DNA of 64,000 nucleotides from Halorientalis litorea (GCF_023028225.1 NZ_CP095482.1:806001-870000), one strand, 5' to 3'; positions 9,280 through 17,555 are shown, counted from the first letter of the stretch. The notes: generated from the letters alone by a model not told the origin. A program made the numbers and translations.

Positions 9280-10607
9280 AGTTTCTCGGTCACTTCCGAG
9301 AGCGAGTCGCTGTCTGCGAAGACGACGACGTGGTCGCCCCGTTCGACGACGGTGTCCCCGCGCGGCGTGATGAGGTCGTCACCACGCGTGATGGCCCCGA
9401 TGACCACACCCGTGGGAAGGTCGGCCATCGACTCCCGAATCGGACGGCCCGCGAGGATACTGTCGGCGTCGACTTCGATTTCCAGCACCTCCGCGCGGTC
9501 GTTGTCGAGGATGGCGACGTTCTCGGCGCGCCGAGCACGGGTGAACCGAGTTATCTCCTCCGCGGTCGCCTGCCGCGGGCTGACCGCCACGTCGACGCCG
9601 ACGGCCTCGAACAGTTCCGTGAACTCCGCCGTGTGGGCGATAGCGACCGTCCGGCCCACGCCCATGCGCTTGGCGATGAGCGTCGAGAGGAGGTTCTTCT
9701 GGTCGTTCTCCAGCGCCGAGATGAGCACGTCCGCCCGCCCGACGTTCTCGCGTTCGAGGAGTTCTTGGTCGGTCACGTCACCGTTGACGACCGTCGTATC
9801 CGGCAGTTGCTCGGCCAGCCAGCGCGCTCGGTCCTCGTCGTGTTCGAACAGTCGCGGGTGGAACCCGCGCTGTTCGAGCAGGCGGGCGACCTGGTAACCG
9901 ATTTCGCCGCCGCCGGCCACGACGATGTCACTTGGCCCGTCTTCGCGTGGGAGGATTTCGGAACTGAACCCGCGCATGCTCTCGGGGCTTCCGATGGCGA
10001 CGACTTCGTCGCCGGCCTCGATGACCGTCTCGCCGCCGGGAACCAGCACCTCGTCGTCGCGGATAATGGCGGCGAACGTGAGTGAGTCGAACCGGTCCGC
10101 CTCCGCGACGGTCTGGTTCGCGACCGGACTGTCCGGTGGAATCTCGAACTCAGTCATCTGGACGAGACCGTCCGCGAACATGTCCACGTCCTGTGCGGTC
10201 GGGAATCCGATGATGCCGACGATAGCCTTCGCCGTCAGCAAGTCGGTGCACACCATGAAGTCCACACCGAAGGCCGCACGTCCCCGCTCCCACGCCCGCA
10301 GGTACTGCGGCTTCTTGACCCGGGCGATGGTGAACGGGTTCCCGACGATTTCGGCGACGCCGCAGATGACGATGTTCGTCTCGTCGTTGTCGGTACTCGC
10401 GATGAGCATGTCGGCGTCTGCGACCCCGGCCTCTTCGAGGGTTTCGAGGTTGCTCCCGTCGCCCTGAACCGGGAGCACGTCGTGGGAGTACGTGAGTTCG
10501 TCGACGCGCTCGCTGTCGATGTCGATGACGACCACGTCGTGCGTGTCGGCGAGGCTGGCCGCGATAGACGACCCGACCTCGCCCGCACCGACGATGATTA
10601 CTCGCAC
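9276..10607 (-). CDS. trkA: TrkA with two RCK domains
   Basis: Cytosolic regulator of 443 residues with duplicated TrkA-N/TrkA-C modules. The first Rossmann motif is VGAGEVGSS at the extreme N-terminus and the second is VAGGGEIGYQVA near residue 230. Each is followed by a TrkA-C domain, the first ending near residue 225 and the second at the C-terminus. I take the GTG at 10607 (MRVIIVGAG) as the start because it places the first strand at the N-terminus. The frame is open much further upstream, but that part lies antisense to the Usp gene. It overlaps trkH paralogue 3 by four bases and is divergent from the Usp operon. Confidence 0.94.
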   Translation of the reverse strand: MRVIIVGAGEVGSSIAASLADTHDVVVIDIDSERVDELTYSHDVLPVQGDGSNLETLEEAGVADADMLIASTDNDETNIVICGVAEIVGNPFTIARVKKPQYLRAWERGRAAFGVDFMVCTDLLTAKAIVGIIGFPTAQDVDMFADGLVQMTEFEIPPDSPVANQTVAEADRFDSLTFAAIIRDDEVLVPGGETVIEAGDEVVAIGSPESMRGFSSEILPREDGPSDIVVAGGGEIGYQVARLLEQRGFHPRLFEHDEDRARWLAEQLPDTTVVNGDVTDQELLERENVGRADVLISALENDQKNLLSTLIAKRMGVGRTVAIAHTAEFTELFEAVGVDVAVSPRQATAEEITRFTRARRAENVAILDNDRAEVLEIEVDADSILAGRPIRESMADLPTGVVIGAITRGDDLITPRGDTVVERGDHVVVFADSDSLSEVTEKL

Positions 10608-10698
10608 GCACACCCCTCCGGGCAGTTCATGTCCCGACGTATCGACGGTAGCGGTAAGTGGATTTCCCTTCCGCCGGTCGCGGGCAACCGAGTTGCGA

Positions 10699-10707
10699 GA
10701 AATTAAG
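10699..10707 (+). promoter_or_regulatory. TATA-like element of the Usp/APC transporter operon
   Basis: AAATTAAG-type AT-rich element in a GC-rich intergenic region. Its centre is about 29 nt before the ATG at 10732, the spacing expected for a leaderless transcript beginning at that ATG. This is the main reason for believing that the short leader ORF is translated. Confidence 0.5.
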
Positions 10708-10731
10708 TTCGATCCGGTTGGAACTGGGGGT

Positions 10732-10791
10732 ATGAACGGCACCGCCGTCCGACGGAACGAATGCCCGACACGTGGAGGGAGCGCGTCGTGA
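10732..10791 (+). CDS. 19-residue leader ORF overlapping the Usp start
   Basis: An ATG at the position expected for a leaderless mRNA opens a 19-codon frame (MNGTAVRRNECPTRGGSAS). Its TGA stop (10789-10791) overlaps the GTG start of the universal-stress gene (10788). A purine-rich GGAGGG (10775-10780) inside the leader serves as a Shine-Dalgarno sequence for that GTG. The layout is that of a translationally coupled leader peptide. The peptide has no recognisable function. The alternative is that the Usp gene starts at the in-frame ATG at 10761 and the short frame is accidental. Confidence 0.45.
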   Translation: MNGTAVRRNECPTRGGSAS

Positions 10792-11213
10792 CGGACATCT
10801 TCGAGCGCGTGCTCCTCCCCGTCGCCGAAGAGGAGGACGCACGGACGACTGCTCGCGCGTTCCGTCGGCACGCCGGCGACAGCGTGGTCGCCGTCCACGT
10901 CGTCGAGAAGGCCGGCGGGGCACCCGACAAGGCCTCCGTCGAGCAACGCGAACTCGCTGCCGAGGACGCCTTCGACGCCGTCCACGAGGAACTCGACGGT
11001 GCCACGGCCGTCGAGACTCGCATCGCCTACGGGACGGACGTGGCCGAGACGGTGTTCGAGGTGGCCGGGGAGGAGGACACGACGAGCATCGCGTTCACCC
11101 CGCGCGGCGGGAGTCGCTGGGTCCGCCTGTTGACCGGCGACGTGGCACTCGACCTGATAACGGGAACCGACCGCCCGGTCGTCGTACTCCCCGACAGCGA
11201 GGACGATGGCTGA
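10788..11213 (+). CDS. Universal stress protein (UspA-like)
   Basis: About 141 residues with the UspA alpha/beta fold. It opens with MTDIFERVLLPVAEEED, whose strand RVLLPV is the usual first strand, and ends with 'DLITGTDRPVVVLPD', the usual last strand. The G-2x-G-9x-G(S/T) ATP motif is not clearly intact (here 'GGSRWVRLLTGDVALDL'), so ATP binding is uncertain. I prefer the GTG at 10788 because GGAGGG lies seven bases upstream; the in-frame ATG at 10761 would add nine residues. It overlaps the following transporter by eight bases, so the two probably work together in transporter regulation. Confidence 0.85.
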   Translation: MTDIFERVLLPVAEEEDARTTARAFRRHAGDSVVAVHVVEKAGGAPDKASVEQRELAAEDAFDAVHEELDGATAVETRIAYGTDVAETVFEVAGEEDTTSIAFTPRGGSRWVRLLTGDVALDLITGTDRPVVVLPDSEDDG

Positions 11214-13455
11214 CGAGGAACTGGCCAAGGACCTCGGCCCGCTCGCGGCACTGACCATCGGCGTCGGCACGATGATCGGTGCGGGTATCTTCGTCCTGCC
11301 CGGCGACGCCATTCAGCAGTCCGGGTCCCTCGCCGTCGTGGCCTTCGTCATCGGTGGCGGTATCGCCCTCCTGACCGCGCTGTCGGCGAGCGAACTCGGG
11401 ACCGCGATGCCCAAGTCCGGCGGCGCGTACTACTACGTCAACCACGCGCTCGGGCCGCTCTTTGGCTCAGTCGCCGGGTGGGCCAACTGGCTCGGACTGG
11501 CCTTCGCCTCGGCGTTCTACATGGTCGGGTTCGGCGAGTACATCCAAGACATCGTCGGGCTCGGGGATACCGTGGCACTCGGGCCGGTTGCAGTCGATGC
11601 AGTCACGCTGCTCGCGGTCATCGGCGGTCTCTTCTTCGTGACCGTCAACTACGTCGGAGCGAAGGAGACCGGGCGACTCCAGAACGTCATCGTGGTCATC
11701 CTCGTGGCAATCCTGACGGTGTTCACCATCGCCGGCGCGCTCCGGGCCGACCCCGCGAACCTCCCGGCAGGGAAGGGGTACGGGCCGATGATGGTCACGA
11801 CGGGCATCATCTTCGTCTCGTACCTCGGGTTCGTCCAGATAACGAGCGTCGCCGAGGAAATCAAAGACCCCGGCAAGAACCTCCCGCGGGCGGTCATCGG
11901 GAGCGTCCTGCTAGTGACGGCAATCTACGCGCTTGTGCTGGTCGCGATGAGCGCGGCCGTCAAACAGGGGTTCATCGCCGCCGAACAGGCCGCCGGAAAC
12001 ATCGTCGTCGTCTCGGCGGCCCGGGAGTTGCTCGGCCCGCTCGGTGCGGTCGCGATGCTGTTCGGCGGACTGCTGGCGACGGCCTCTTCGGCGAACGCCT
12101 CCATCCTCGCGTCCTCGCGCATCAACTTCGCGATGGGCCGTGACAAAGTCGTCACGCCGTCGCTCAACGAGATCCACCCGCGGTTCGCGACGCCGTATCG
12201 CTCCATCGCCGTCACGGGACTGCTCATCATCGCGTTCATCGTGGGCGCGAACGTCGTCGGCGGGAACGCCATCGTCTCGCTGTCCAGCACCGCGAGTTTC
12301 CTGCATCTAATAATCTACGGCCTGCTCAACCTCGCACTCATCGTAATGCGGACGGCGGACCCGAGCGACTACCAACCGGACTACACCGTCCCACTGTACC
12401 CCTACACGCCGATACTCGGTGCCGCCAGCGCGTTCGCGCTCATCTACTTCATCAGTCCCGACATCCTCGTCCTCGGGTTCGGGTTGGTCGTCGCCGCAAT
12501 CGTCTGGTACTTCACGTATGCCCGGTCCCGGACGGAGAAACAGGGTATCCTCGGGCAGTACATCCTCTCGCGGTCCGGGAAGATGCCCGACTCGGCCGTC
12601 GCGGCGGCCAGCGGCGTCCAACCCGACGGCGGTGACTACCGCGTGATGGTCCCCCTCGCCAACCCCGCACACGAGACAGAACTCATCACGCTCGCCAGTG
12701 CCATCGCAAAGCAACGCGGCGGGAGCGTGCTGGCCACCCACATCGTGACCGTCCCTGACCAGACCGCACTCCGGTCCGGAGCCGACCACATCGAGAAACT
12801 TGACGCCGAATCGGCGGACCTACTCGCGGCCGCCCGCGAGGACGCCGAAACCTTCGACGTACCCGTCGAGACACAGACCATCATCTCACACCGGTCCTAC
12901 GAGGAGATCTTCGACGCCGCCCGGAGCCACGACGCCGACCTCGTGGTGATGGGCTGGGGACCGGACTCCCACGGCTCGCCCGGCCGCGCAGAGTCCGCCA
13001 TCGACGAACTCGCCCACGACCTCCCCTGTGACTTCCTCGTGTTCAAGGACCGTGGCTTCGACCCCGAGCGAGTGCTCGTCCCGACCGCTGGCGGCCCGGA
13101 CTCGGAGTTGAGTGCTGCCGTCGCGGGCTACCTCCAAGCCGAGTTCGGGTCGGAGATAACACTCCTCCACGTCGCCGACGACCGGAGCGAGGGTGAGCAG
13201 TTCCTCGAAGACTGGGCCGCCGACAACGACCTCGACGACGCGACGCTCCGCGTCGAGACGGGCGACGTCGAACGAGCAATCGAGACGGCCGCCGCCGACG
13301 CCACGATGCTCGTCATCGGTGCGACGGAGGAGGGACTGCTCGAACGCCTCGTCCGCGGGTCGCTCGTCCTCGACGTCGTCGACGAGGTCGAGTGTTCGGT
13401 CCTGCTCGCCGAGACGGCACGCGAGCGGTCGCTGCTGGAGCGACTGTTCGGGTGA
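11206..13455 (+). CDS. APC-family amino acid permease with two C-terminal Usp domains
   Basis: 749 residues in three parts. Residues 1-440 form an APC-superfamily transporter of about twelve membrane helices, with the family's unwound TM1 motif 'GTMIGAGIF' near residue 21. Residues about 477-610 form a first UspA-like domain (YRVMVPLANP) and about 620-740 a second (RVLVPTAGGPDSE). Fusions of this type are known in haloarchaea and some bacteria; the Usp part is thought to sense nucleotide or stress and control transport. The substrate cannot be read from sequence. The start overlaps the upstream Usp gene by eight bases. Confidence 0.92.
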   Translation: MADEELAKDLGPLAALTIGVGTMIGAGIFVLPGDAIQQSGSLAVVAFVIGGGIALLTALSASELGTAMPKSGGAYYYVNHALGPLFGSVAGWANWLGLAFASAFYMVGFGEYIQDIVGLGDTVALGPVAVDAVTLLAVIGGLFFVTVNYVGAKETGRLQNVIVVILVAILTVFTIAGALRADPANLPAGKGYGPMMVTTGIIFVSYLGFVQITSVAEEIKDPGKNLPRAVIGSVLLVTAIYALVLVAMSAAVKQGFIAAEQAAGNIVVVSAARELLGPLGAVAMLFGGLLATASSANASILASSRINFAMGRDKVVTPSLNEIHPRFATPYRSIAVTGLLIIAFIVGANVVGGNAIVSLSSTASFLHLIIYGLLNLALIVMRTADPSDYQPDYTVPLYPYTPILGAASAFALIYFISPDILVLGFGLVVAAIVWYFTYARSRTEKQGILGQYILSRSGKMPDSAVAAASGVQPDGGDYRVMVPLANPAHETELITLASAIAKQRGGSVLATHIVTVPDQTALRSGADHIEKLDAESADLLAAAREDAETFDVPVETQTIISHRSYEEIFDAARSHDADLVVMGWGPDSHGSPGRAESAIDELAHDLPCDFLVFKDRGFDPERVLVPTAGGPDSELSAAVAGYLQAEFGSEITLLHVADDRSEGEQFLEDWAADNDLDDATLRVETGDVERAIETAAADATMLVIGATEEGLLERLVRGSLVLDVVDEVECSVLLAETARERSLLERLFG

Positions 13456-13502
13456 CACCGCCCGCAACGCCGGCCTAGCTGTCCTCTCCGAACCGGAGTC
13501 GG

Positions 13503-13511
13503 GATTTATAT
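13503..13511 (+). promoter_or_regulatory. TATA box of the actin-homologue gene
   Basis: ATTTATATT lies with its centre about 27 nt before the GTG at 13535, which fits an archaeal TATA box and a leaderless transcript. The position rules out the nearby ATG at 13519, which would lie upstream of the predicted transcript start. Confidence 0.6.
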
Positions 13512-13534
13512 TCCAGCCATGGTAAACAGGTCAC

Positions 13535-14623
13535 GTGAGCGAGGATACGAGCGACAAAGGACCCGGCGAGGACGAAGCAAGGACAGACACAGAGGACGGA
13601 ACGGACGAACCAGCCCCACTCGGCGTCAAACTCGGCAGTACACGGACAGCCGTCGTCGGAGCGGACGGACCGGTGACAACGACGCTTACCTGCCTAGCCA
13701 CGTACGAAGACGTCATTACAGGCGAGGAACAGGTCGTCTACGGCGAACAGGCCGCAGAGGAGTACCCCGACCGTGTCGAGTATATGCTCCGGTCCGGGCT
13801 TCCGGAAGACGACGAGCGAGCGACACTGGCAGAGCGGTTCTTCAGCGAAGTCGTCTCGGCCAACGACTTGCCAGCCGATAGCGTCGTCGTCTATGCGATT
13901 CCCTCCATCGACAACGAGCCGGGACTCGCGAACCTCGAAGCGGTCGTCGAAGGAAGCGACATCGGCGAGCGACTCGTCAGGAGTTACCCCGAGTCACTCT
14001 GTGGCGCGGTCCCAGCACTCGGCGACGGGCTCGAAGCCATCGAGCGCATTTTCATCGGCGTCAACCTCGGGTCGACGAACTTGGAGGCGTGTGCGTATCG
14101 ACGCGGGGACCCCCTCACGACGTTCGCCACCGGTGCCGTGACCGGCAACGAAGTCGACCGCCGCATCGCCAACTACGTCGAGGAAGAGACACAGGGGCGG
14201 GTCAATATCGATTTGACGACCGCCCGGACCTACAAGGAGGAACACGCGGACTTCCTGAACTACGAGCCGTTCACCGACATCATTCAACAACCCGGCGGCG
14301 GCAGCCACGAGTTCACCATCGAACAGTCCGTCCCGGACGCCGTCGACGAGTACGTCGACGAAGCCGTCGACGAACTGGCGAACAGTTTCCTCCCGCAGAT
14401 GGCAAACGACCACCTGAAAACCTACCAGCAGGCACTCGACGGTGAAATCGTGCTGACCGGCGGGATGGCCTGCATCCCCGGTATCGTCGACGAGTTCGAG
14501 GACCGTCTGGCCGCCGAATTAGACCGCGACGTGACCTGTGTCGCGCCGGACGAGCCAGTGACAGCCGCCGCATCCGGTGCGCAACGTATCGCCGAGAAAC
14601 TAACCGAGCGCGGAGCGTACTGA
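13535..14623 (+). CDS. Actin/MreB-superfamily ATPase resembling haloarchaeal salactin/volactin
   Basis: 362 residues with the actin/Hsp70 nucleotide fold. Phosphate-1 loop LGSTRTAV is at residues 33-40, phosphate-2 loop GVNLGSTNLEA at 175-185, and the adenosine motif VLTGGMACIPG at 306-316. An acidic disordered N-terminus (1-28) precedes the fold. There is no membrane helix or Hsp70 substrate domain. From memory the closest described relatives are salactin of Halobacterium and volactin of Haloferax, cytoskeletal filaments that polymerise and affect cell shape or positioning; this link is an inference. The GTG start is supported by a TATA box 27 nt upstream. It converges with the FlaE-like gene 10 bp away. 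Confidence 0.82.
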   Translation: MSEDTSDKGPGEDEARTDTEDGTDEPAPLGVKLGSTRTAVVGADGPVTTTLTCLATYEDVITGEEQVVYGEQAAEEYPDRVEYMLRSGLPEDDERATLAERFFSEVVSANDLPADSVVVYAIPSIDNEPGLANLEAVVEGSDIGERLVRSYPESLCGAVPALGDGLEAIERIFIGVNLGSTNLEACAYRRGDPLTTFATGAVTGNEVDRRIANYVEEETQGRVNIDLTTARTYKEEHADFLNYEPFTDIIQQPGGGSHEFTIEQSVPDAVDEYVDEAVDELANSFLPQMANDHLKTYQQALDGEIVLTGGMACIPGIVDEFEDRLAAELDRDVTCVAPDEPVTAAASGAQRIAEKLTERGAY

Positions 14624-14633
14624 ACGACCCGCT

Positions 14634-15050
14634 TCAGTGCGTCGACAGTCGGGTGACGTACCCGAGACTCACTTTGTGGTCGGTTGCCGTGAGCGACCCG
14701 CTCGCGGCGTCGGCCTGCGACTCCAGACCGGAAAGATAGCGCCTGAGTTCGTGTTCGACCGTTTCCGTGTACCAGTTCAGGTCGCGGTAGTACCCGAGTA
14801 CCCACAGCGTTTCGGACGCCCCGGCCCGGCCCACGAGATAGTCGAGCCAGTCCAGTATCGTCGCCACGGCGTCGGCCGACACCGGCAGGCGTTCGAGATA
14901 CGGCTGCTCCGCCGGCCCCTGAAGGATGTCCGCCTCACTCACCGGTGGGACTCGCCGCCGGTCGGGTTCCTCCGCTGGCCGACCGCCAAGCTGGACGCCC
15001 GCCATCTCGCGGAGTTCCGCGACATCGTAGCGCGAGGGCGACAGGTCCAT
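14634..15050 (-). CDS. Orphan FlaD/E (ArlD/E)-domain protein
   Basis: 138 residues. The N-terminus 'RYDVAELREMAG' and the C-terminal region from about residue 55 ('PVSADAVATILDWLDYLV', then 'YYRDLNWYTETVEHELRRYL') match the pattern of the archaellum accessory FlaD/FlaE domain, which in euryarchaea links chemotaxis signalling to the archaellum motor. No archaellum gene (flagellins, arlF-J) is near, so this is a stand-alone copy. It lies downstream of the SecY terminator and converges with the actin homologue, ending 10 bp from it. A role in polar organisation is possible but unproven. Confidence 0.72.
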   Translation of the reverse strand: MDLSPSRYDVAELREMAGVQLGGRPAEEPDRRRVPPVSEADILQGPAEQPYLERLPVSADAVATILDWLDYLVGRAGASETLWVLGYYRDLNWYTETVEHELRRYLSGLESQADAASGSLTATDHKVSLGYVTRLSTH

Positions 15051-15070
15051 GCGGAACCTGTTACAGCCCG

Positions 15071-15103
15071 AAAAACAAAACGTTTCGCGGCGTGTCCGCC
15101 GCG
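15071..15103 (-). terminator. Hairpin and T-tract terminator after secY
   Basis: Read on the minus strand, a perfect 7-bp stem CGCGGCG/CGCCGCG with a 4-nt loop (97-103 against 86-92 of 15,0xx) begins ten bases after the secY stop. It is followed by an A/C spacer and a T-rich run (TTTTGTTTTT). This is the end point expected for the long ribosomal-protein/secY transcript. Confidence 0.75.
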
Positions 15104-15113
15104 CGTCGGACAG

Positions 15114-16580
15114 TCAGTCGTCGCCGAACATCTGGCGCATCATCGGGTGCATCTCCATGAGTTGCTCCTCGGCAATCTCCTCGTACAGTTTGTACGTGAT
15201 GGAGACTGTCAGGAGCAGGCCCGTCCCGGAGACGGCCCCGATGGTGCCGAGCATGTTCGCCATGACGGCGAGCAGGCCGACGAGGGCACCGCCGATGACG
15301 GTGACCTGCGGGATGTACCGCTCCAGCACCTTCTCGATGACGCCGGGGTTCTGCCGGAAGCCGGGAATCTGCATCCCGGAACCGTGAATCTGCTGGGCCG
15401 TCGCCTCCGGTCCCATGTCCGTCGTCTCGACCCAGAAGATGGCGAAGATGGCTCCGCCGATGACCATGAACGTCAGGTCGACGCCGATGCGGGCGATAAT
15501 CTGGAGCGGACTGTTGTTCGTCTGGCCGAGCCACCACATCCACTGCCCGGGTGACCGGATGGGAGCGAGGTAGTAGAACAGCCCACCGGTCGCCTGCTGA
15601 CCCGAGTAGACGCCGAGCCAGTTCGGCATCCCCGAGGCACCGAGTTGTGCGTACAGGATGCGACCGAGGAACTGCAGGTTCGCCTGCAGTGCGCGGACGA
15701 GAATCATCGGCAGGACGCTCGCGTAGATGAGCTTCACCGGGAAGCGACCGCGCGCGCCCTTGACGCGTGCGTTCGAGAGCGGAATCTCGACGCGCACGCT
15801 CTCCGCGTAGACGACCAGCGCGAAGATGAACACCGTCGTGAACAGGGCGATAATCTGCCCCTGTCCGAACAGCAACGTCTGTAGCCCGTTCGGACTCAGG
15901 ACCGGCCCGATGTCCACGCTCCCGATGGCGATACCGATCCACGTCGGAATCAGTCCCATCTGTTCCCCGCCAATCTGCGGGATGGTGAAGAACCCGCCGA
16001 CGAGCGACTGGCTCACACCGGCGATAATGAACAGCCCGACACCGGAACCGACCCCCCACTTCGAGACCACCTCGTCCATGTACAGGATGAGGATTCCGCC
16101 GAGCAGCACCTGTGCGAACAGAATCCACTGGACGGCCGTGGTACTGAGGCCGGGGATATTGGCCGGTGGCAGGAAGTCGCCCGCGAACACCATCGGCAAC
16201 CCGGTCAGCACGCACATCACGACGACCAGTAGCTTCTGGAGGCCCTGATACAGTACCTGGTCACGGGGGTTGTTCTGCGTGTCCAACCCGAGGAGGTCGG
16301 CACCGCCGAGCAACTGGAGGACGATGGACGCCGTGACGATGGGACCGATACCCAACTGCAGGATGGTCCCCTGTCCACCGGCGAGAATCGAGCGGAACTG
16401 CCCGAAGATGTCCGAACTCTCGCCGCCCAGTCCGTACAGGAACACGTTCGTCAGGAAGAAATACAGCACCAGAATGCCCGCTGTCCACGCCAGCTTTCGC
16501 TTGAACGGGACGTGTCGCTGTGGGCGACGGACGGCAGGCATCCGGGTGAGTACCGGTTCGGCGGTCTCCTTCCAACCCAT
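15114..16580 (-). CDS. secY: Protein translocase subunit SecY
   Basis: Central channel of the Sec translocon: 488 residues with ten membrane helices. It starts MGWKETAEPVLTRMPAVRRP, followed by the first helix near residues 30-50; the plug region and the cytosolic loops with basic residues (around 'NARVKGARGRFPVKLIY') are recognisable. It is the last gene of the ribosomal operon, one base after rpl15, and is followed directly by a terminator. In many archaea adk follows secY; here adk is almost 12 kb away. Confidence 0.97.
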   Translation of the reverse strand: MGWKETAEPVLTRMPAVRRPQRHVPFKRKLAWTAGILVLYFFLTNVFLYGLGGESSDIFGQFRSILAGGQGTILQLGIGPIVTASIVLQLLGGADLLGLDTQNNPRDQVLYQGLQKLLVVVMCVLTGLPMVFAGDFLPPANIPGLSTTAVQWILFAQVLLGGILILYMDEVVSKWGVGSGVGLFIIAGVSQSLVGGFFTIPQIGGEQMGLIPTWIGIAIGSVDIGPVLSPNGLQTLLFGQGQIIALFTTVFIFALVVYAESVRVEIPLSNARVKGARGRFPVKLIYASVLPMILVRALQANLQFLGRILYAQLGASGMPNWLGVYSGQQATGGLFYYLAPIRSPGQWMWWLGQTNNSPLQIIARIGVDLTFMVIGGAIFAIFWVETTDMGPEATAQQIHGSGMQIPGFRQNPGVIEKVLERYIPQVTVIGGALVGLLAVMANMLGTIGAVSGTGLLLTVSITYKLYEEIAEEQLMEMHPMMRQMFGDD

Positions 16581-16581
16581 T

Positions 16582-17088
16582 CTAAGCCGCCTCTTCTTGC
16601 TCCTCGTCCGTAGTTGTGTCGGCTTCCATCTCGGCCCGACGCTGTTCGCCGCGTTCGGTCAGTTCGGCACTGCCACCCGCGTCCTCGATGAGTTCACGGG
16701 CACTGTCCGAGAAGTCGTCGGCGACGATGTCGAGCGTCTGCCGGACCTGCCCGCCGCCGAGTACCTTCACGGCGTCGACGTCGTGGCCGTCGTCGACGAC
16801 GTCGCGGGCGTCGATGCGGTAGCCGTCGTCCGTCTCCTCGGCGAGGCCATCGGCGGCCAGCAGGGCCGCGTCCTCGTCGAGTTCGCGAACGTCGATTTCC
16901 TCGACGTCCTCTTTGAGCTTCTGGGGTCGCTTGAACCCGGACTTGCCGAGCGGTTCGTAGTTGTGGAACTCGTGTTTGTCGCGTCCCGCACGCCCGCGGC
17001 CGCCGCGGTGGCCGGCACCGCGCCGGTTCTTGTGCGTGCCGCCGCCGTGCGTGCGTGACCCGCGCTGTCGTTTCTTTTTGCTCGTCAT
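16582..17088 (-). CDS. rpl15: Large-subunit ribosomal protein uL15
   Basis: Binds 23S rRNA late in 50S assembly. 168 residues with the typical glycine/arginine-rich N-terminus 'GSRTHGGGTHKNRRGAGHRG' and a globular C-terminal half. It ends in an acidic tail of Glu and Asp residues, usual for haloarchaea. The start MTSKKKRQRG (17088) is chosen; the frame stays open upstream only as a shadow of rpl30. It lies two bases after rpl30 and one base before secY, an order conserved through archaea. Confidence 0.97.
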   Translation of the reverse strand: MTSKKKRQRGSRTHGGGTHKNRRGAGHRGGRGRAGRDKHEFHNYEPLGKSGFKRPQKLKEDVEEIDVRELDEDAALLAADGLAEETDDGYRIDARDVVDDGHDVDAVKVLGGGQVRQTLDIVADDFSDSARELIEDAGGSAELTERGEQRRAEMEADTTTDEEQEEAA

Positions 17089-17090
17089 TG

Positions 17091-17555
17091 TTATCGCATT
17101 GCGGTGAGGAGGTCGTCTATCTCCTCGGTTGTGTGTTTGCCGAGTTGGCCGCCCTGCTGGGCGGGGTGTTTGACGCCGTCGTGGCCGCCGCGTGGCGGGT
17201 GCAGTCGGAGAACGGGGGCCAGACCCTCGTCCCGGAGCGTCGTCTCTTCGGCCAGCAGTGCCTCCGCGAGTGCGGTCGCGTCGTCGTAGTCGGTGTTGTC
17301 CGCGACCCACTCGTCGTCGATATCAGTGTCGCCTTCAAGCGGTTCGCCACGCGTCCGCAGGAGCGTCTCGACCGTCTCCTGACTCGGCTCCCCGTAGGCG
17401 ACGTAGTCGTTGACTTTCGTGACCATCCCACGGTACGGGTCCGTCTCCGGGACCAGCGTACAGTGGTTCACGTCGTGGACGTTCAGCATCTGCAGCGTGT
17501 CGTGAACGTCGTCGGCCATGTTCACGTCACCGCGGAGTTGGACGAGTGCCTGCAT
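17091..17555 (-). CDS. rpl30: Large-subunit ribosomal protein uL30
   Basis: 154 residues, the long archaeal/eukaryotic form of L30 (bacterial L30 has about 60). The start [12 protein letters not shown] at 17555 shares its first base with the stop codon of rps5 (TGATG), so the two are translationally coupled. The motif 'MLNVHDVNHCTLVPETDPYRGM' of the ferredoxin-like core is visible, followed by the archaeal C-terminal region with 'LHPPRGGHDGVK'. Confidence 0.96.
   Translation of the reverse strand: MQALVQLRGDVNMADDVHDTLQMLNVHDVNHCTLVPETDPYRGMVTKVNDYVAYGEPSQETVETLLRTRGEPLEGDTDIDDEWVADNTDYDDATALAEALLAEETTLRDEGLAPVLRLHPPRGGHDGVKHPAQQGGQLGKHTTEEIDDLLTAMR

Noticed and set aside
13519-13881. 121-codon ORF starting at the ATG at 13519
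   Set aside because: It is in another frame across the actin homologue, is Arg-rich, and its ATG would lie upstream of the transcript start predicted from the TATA box.
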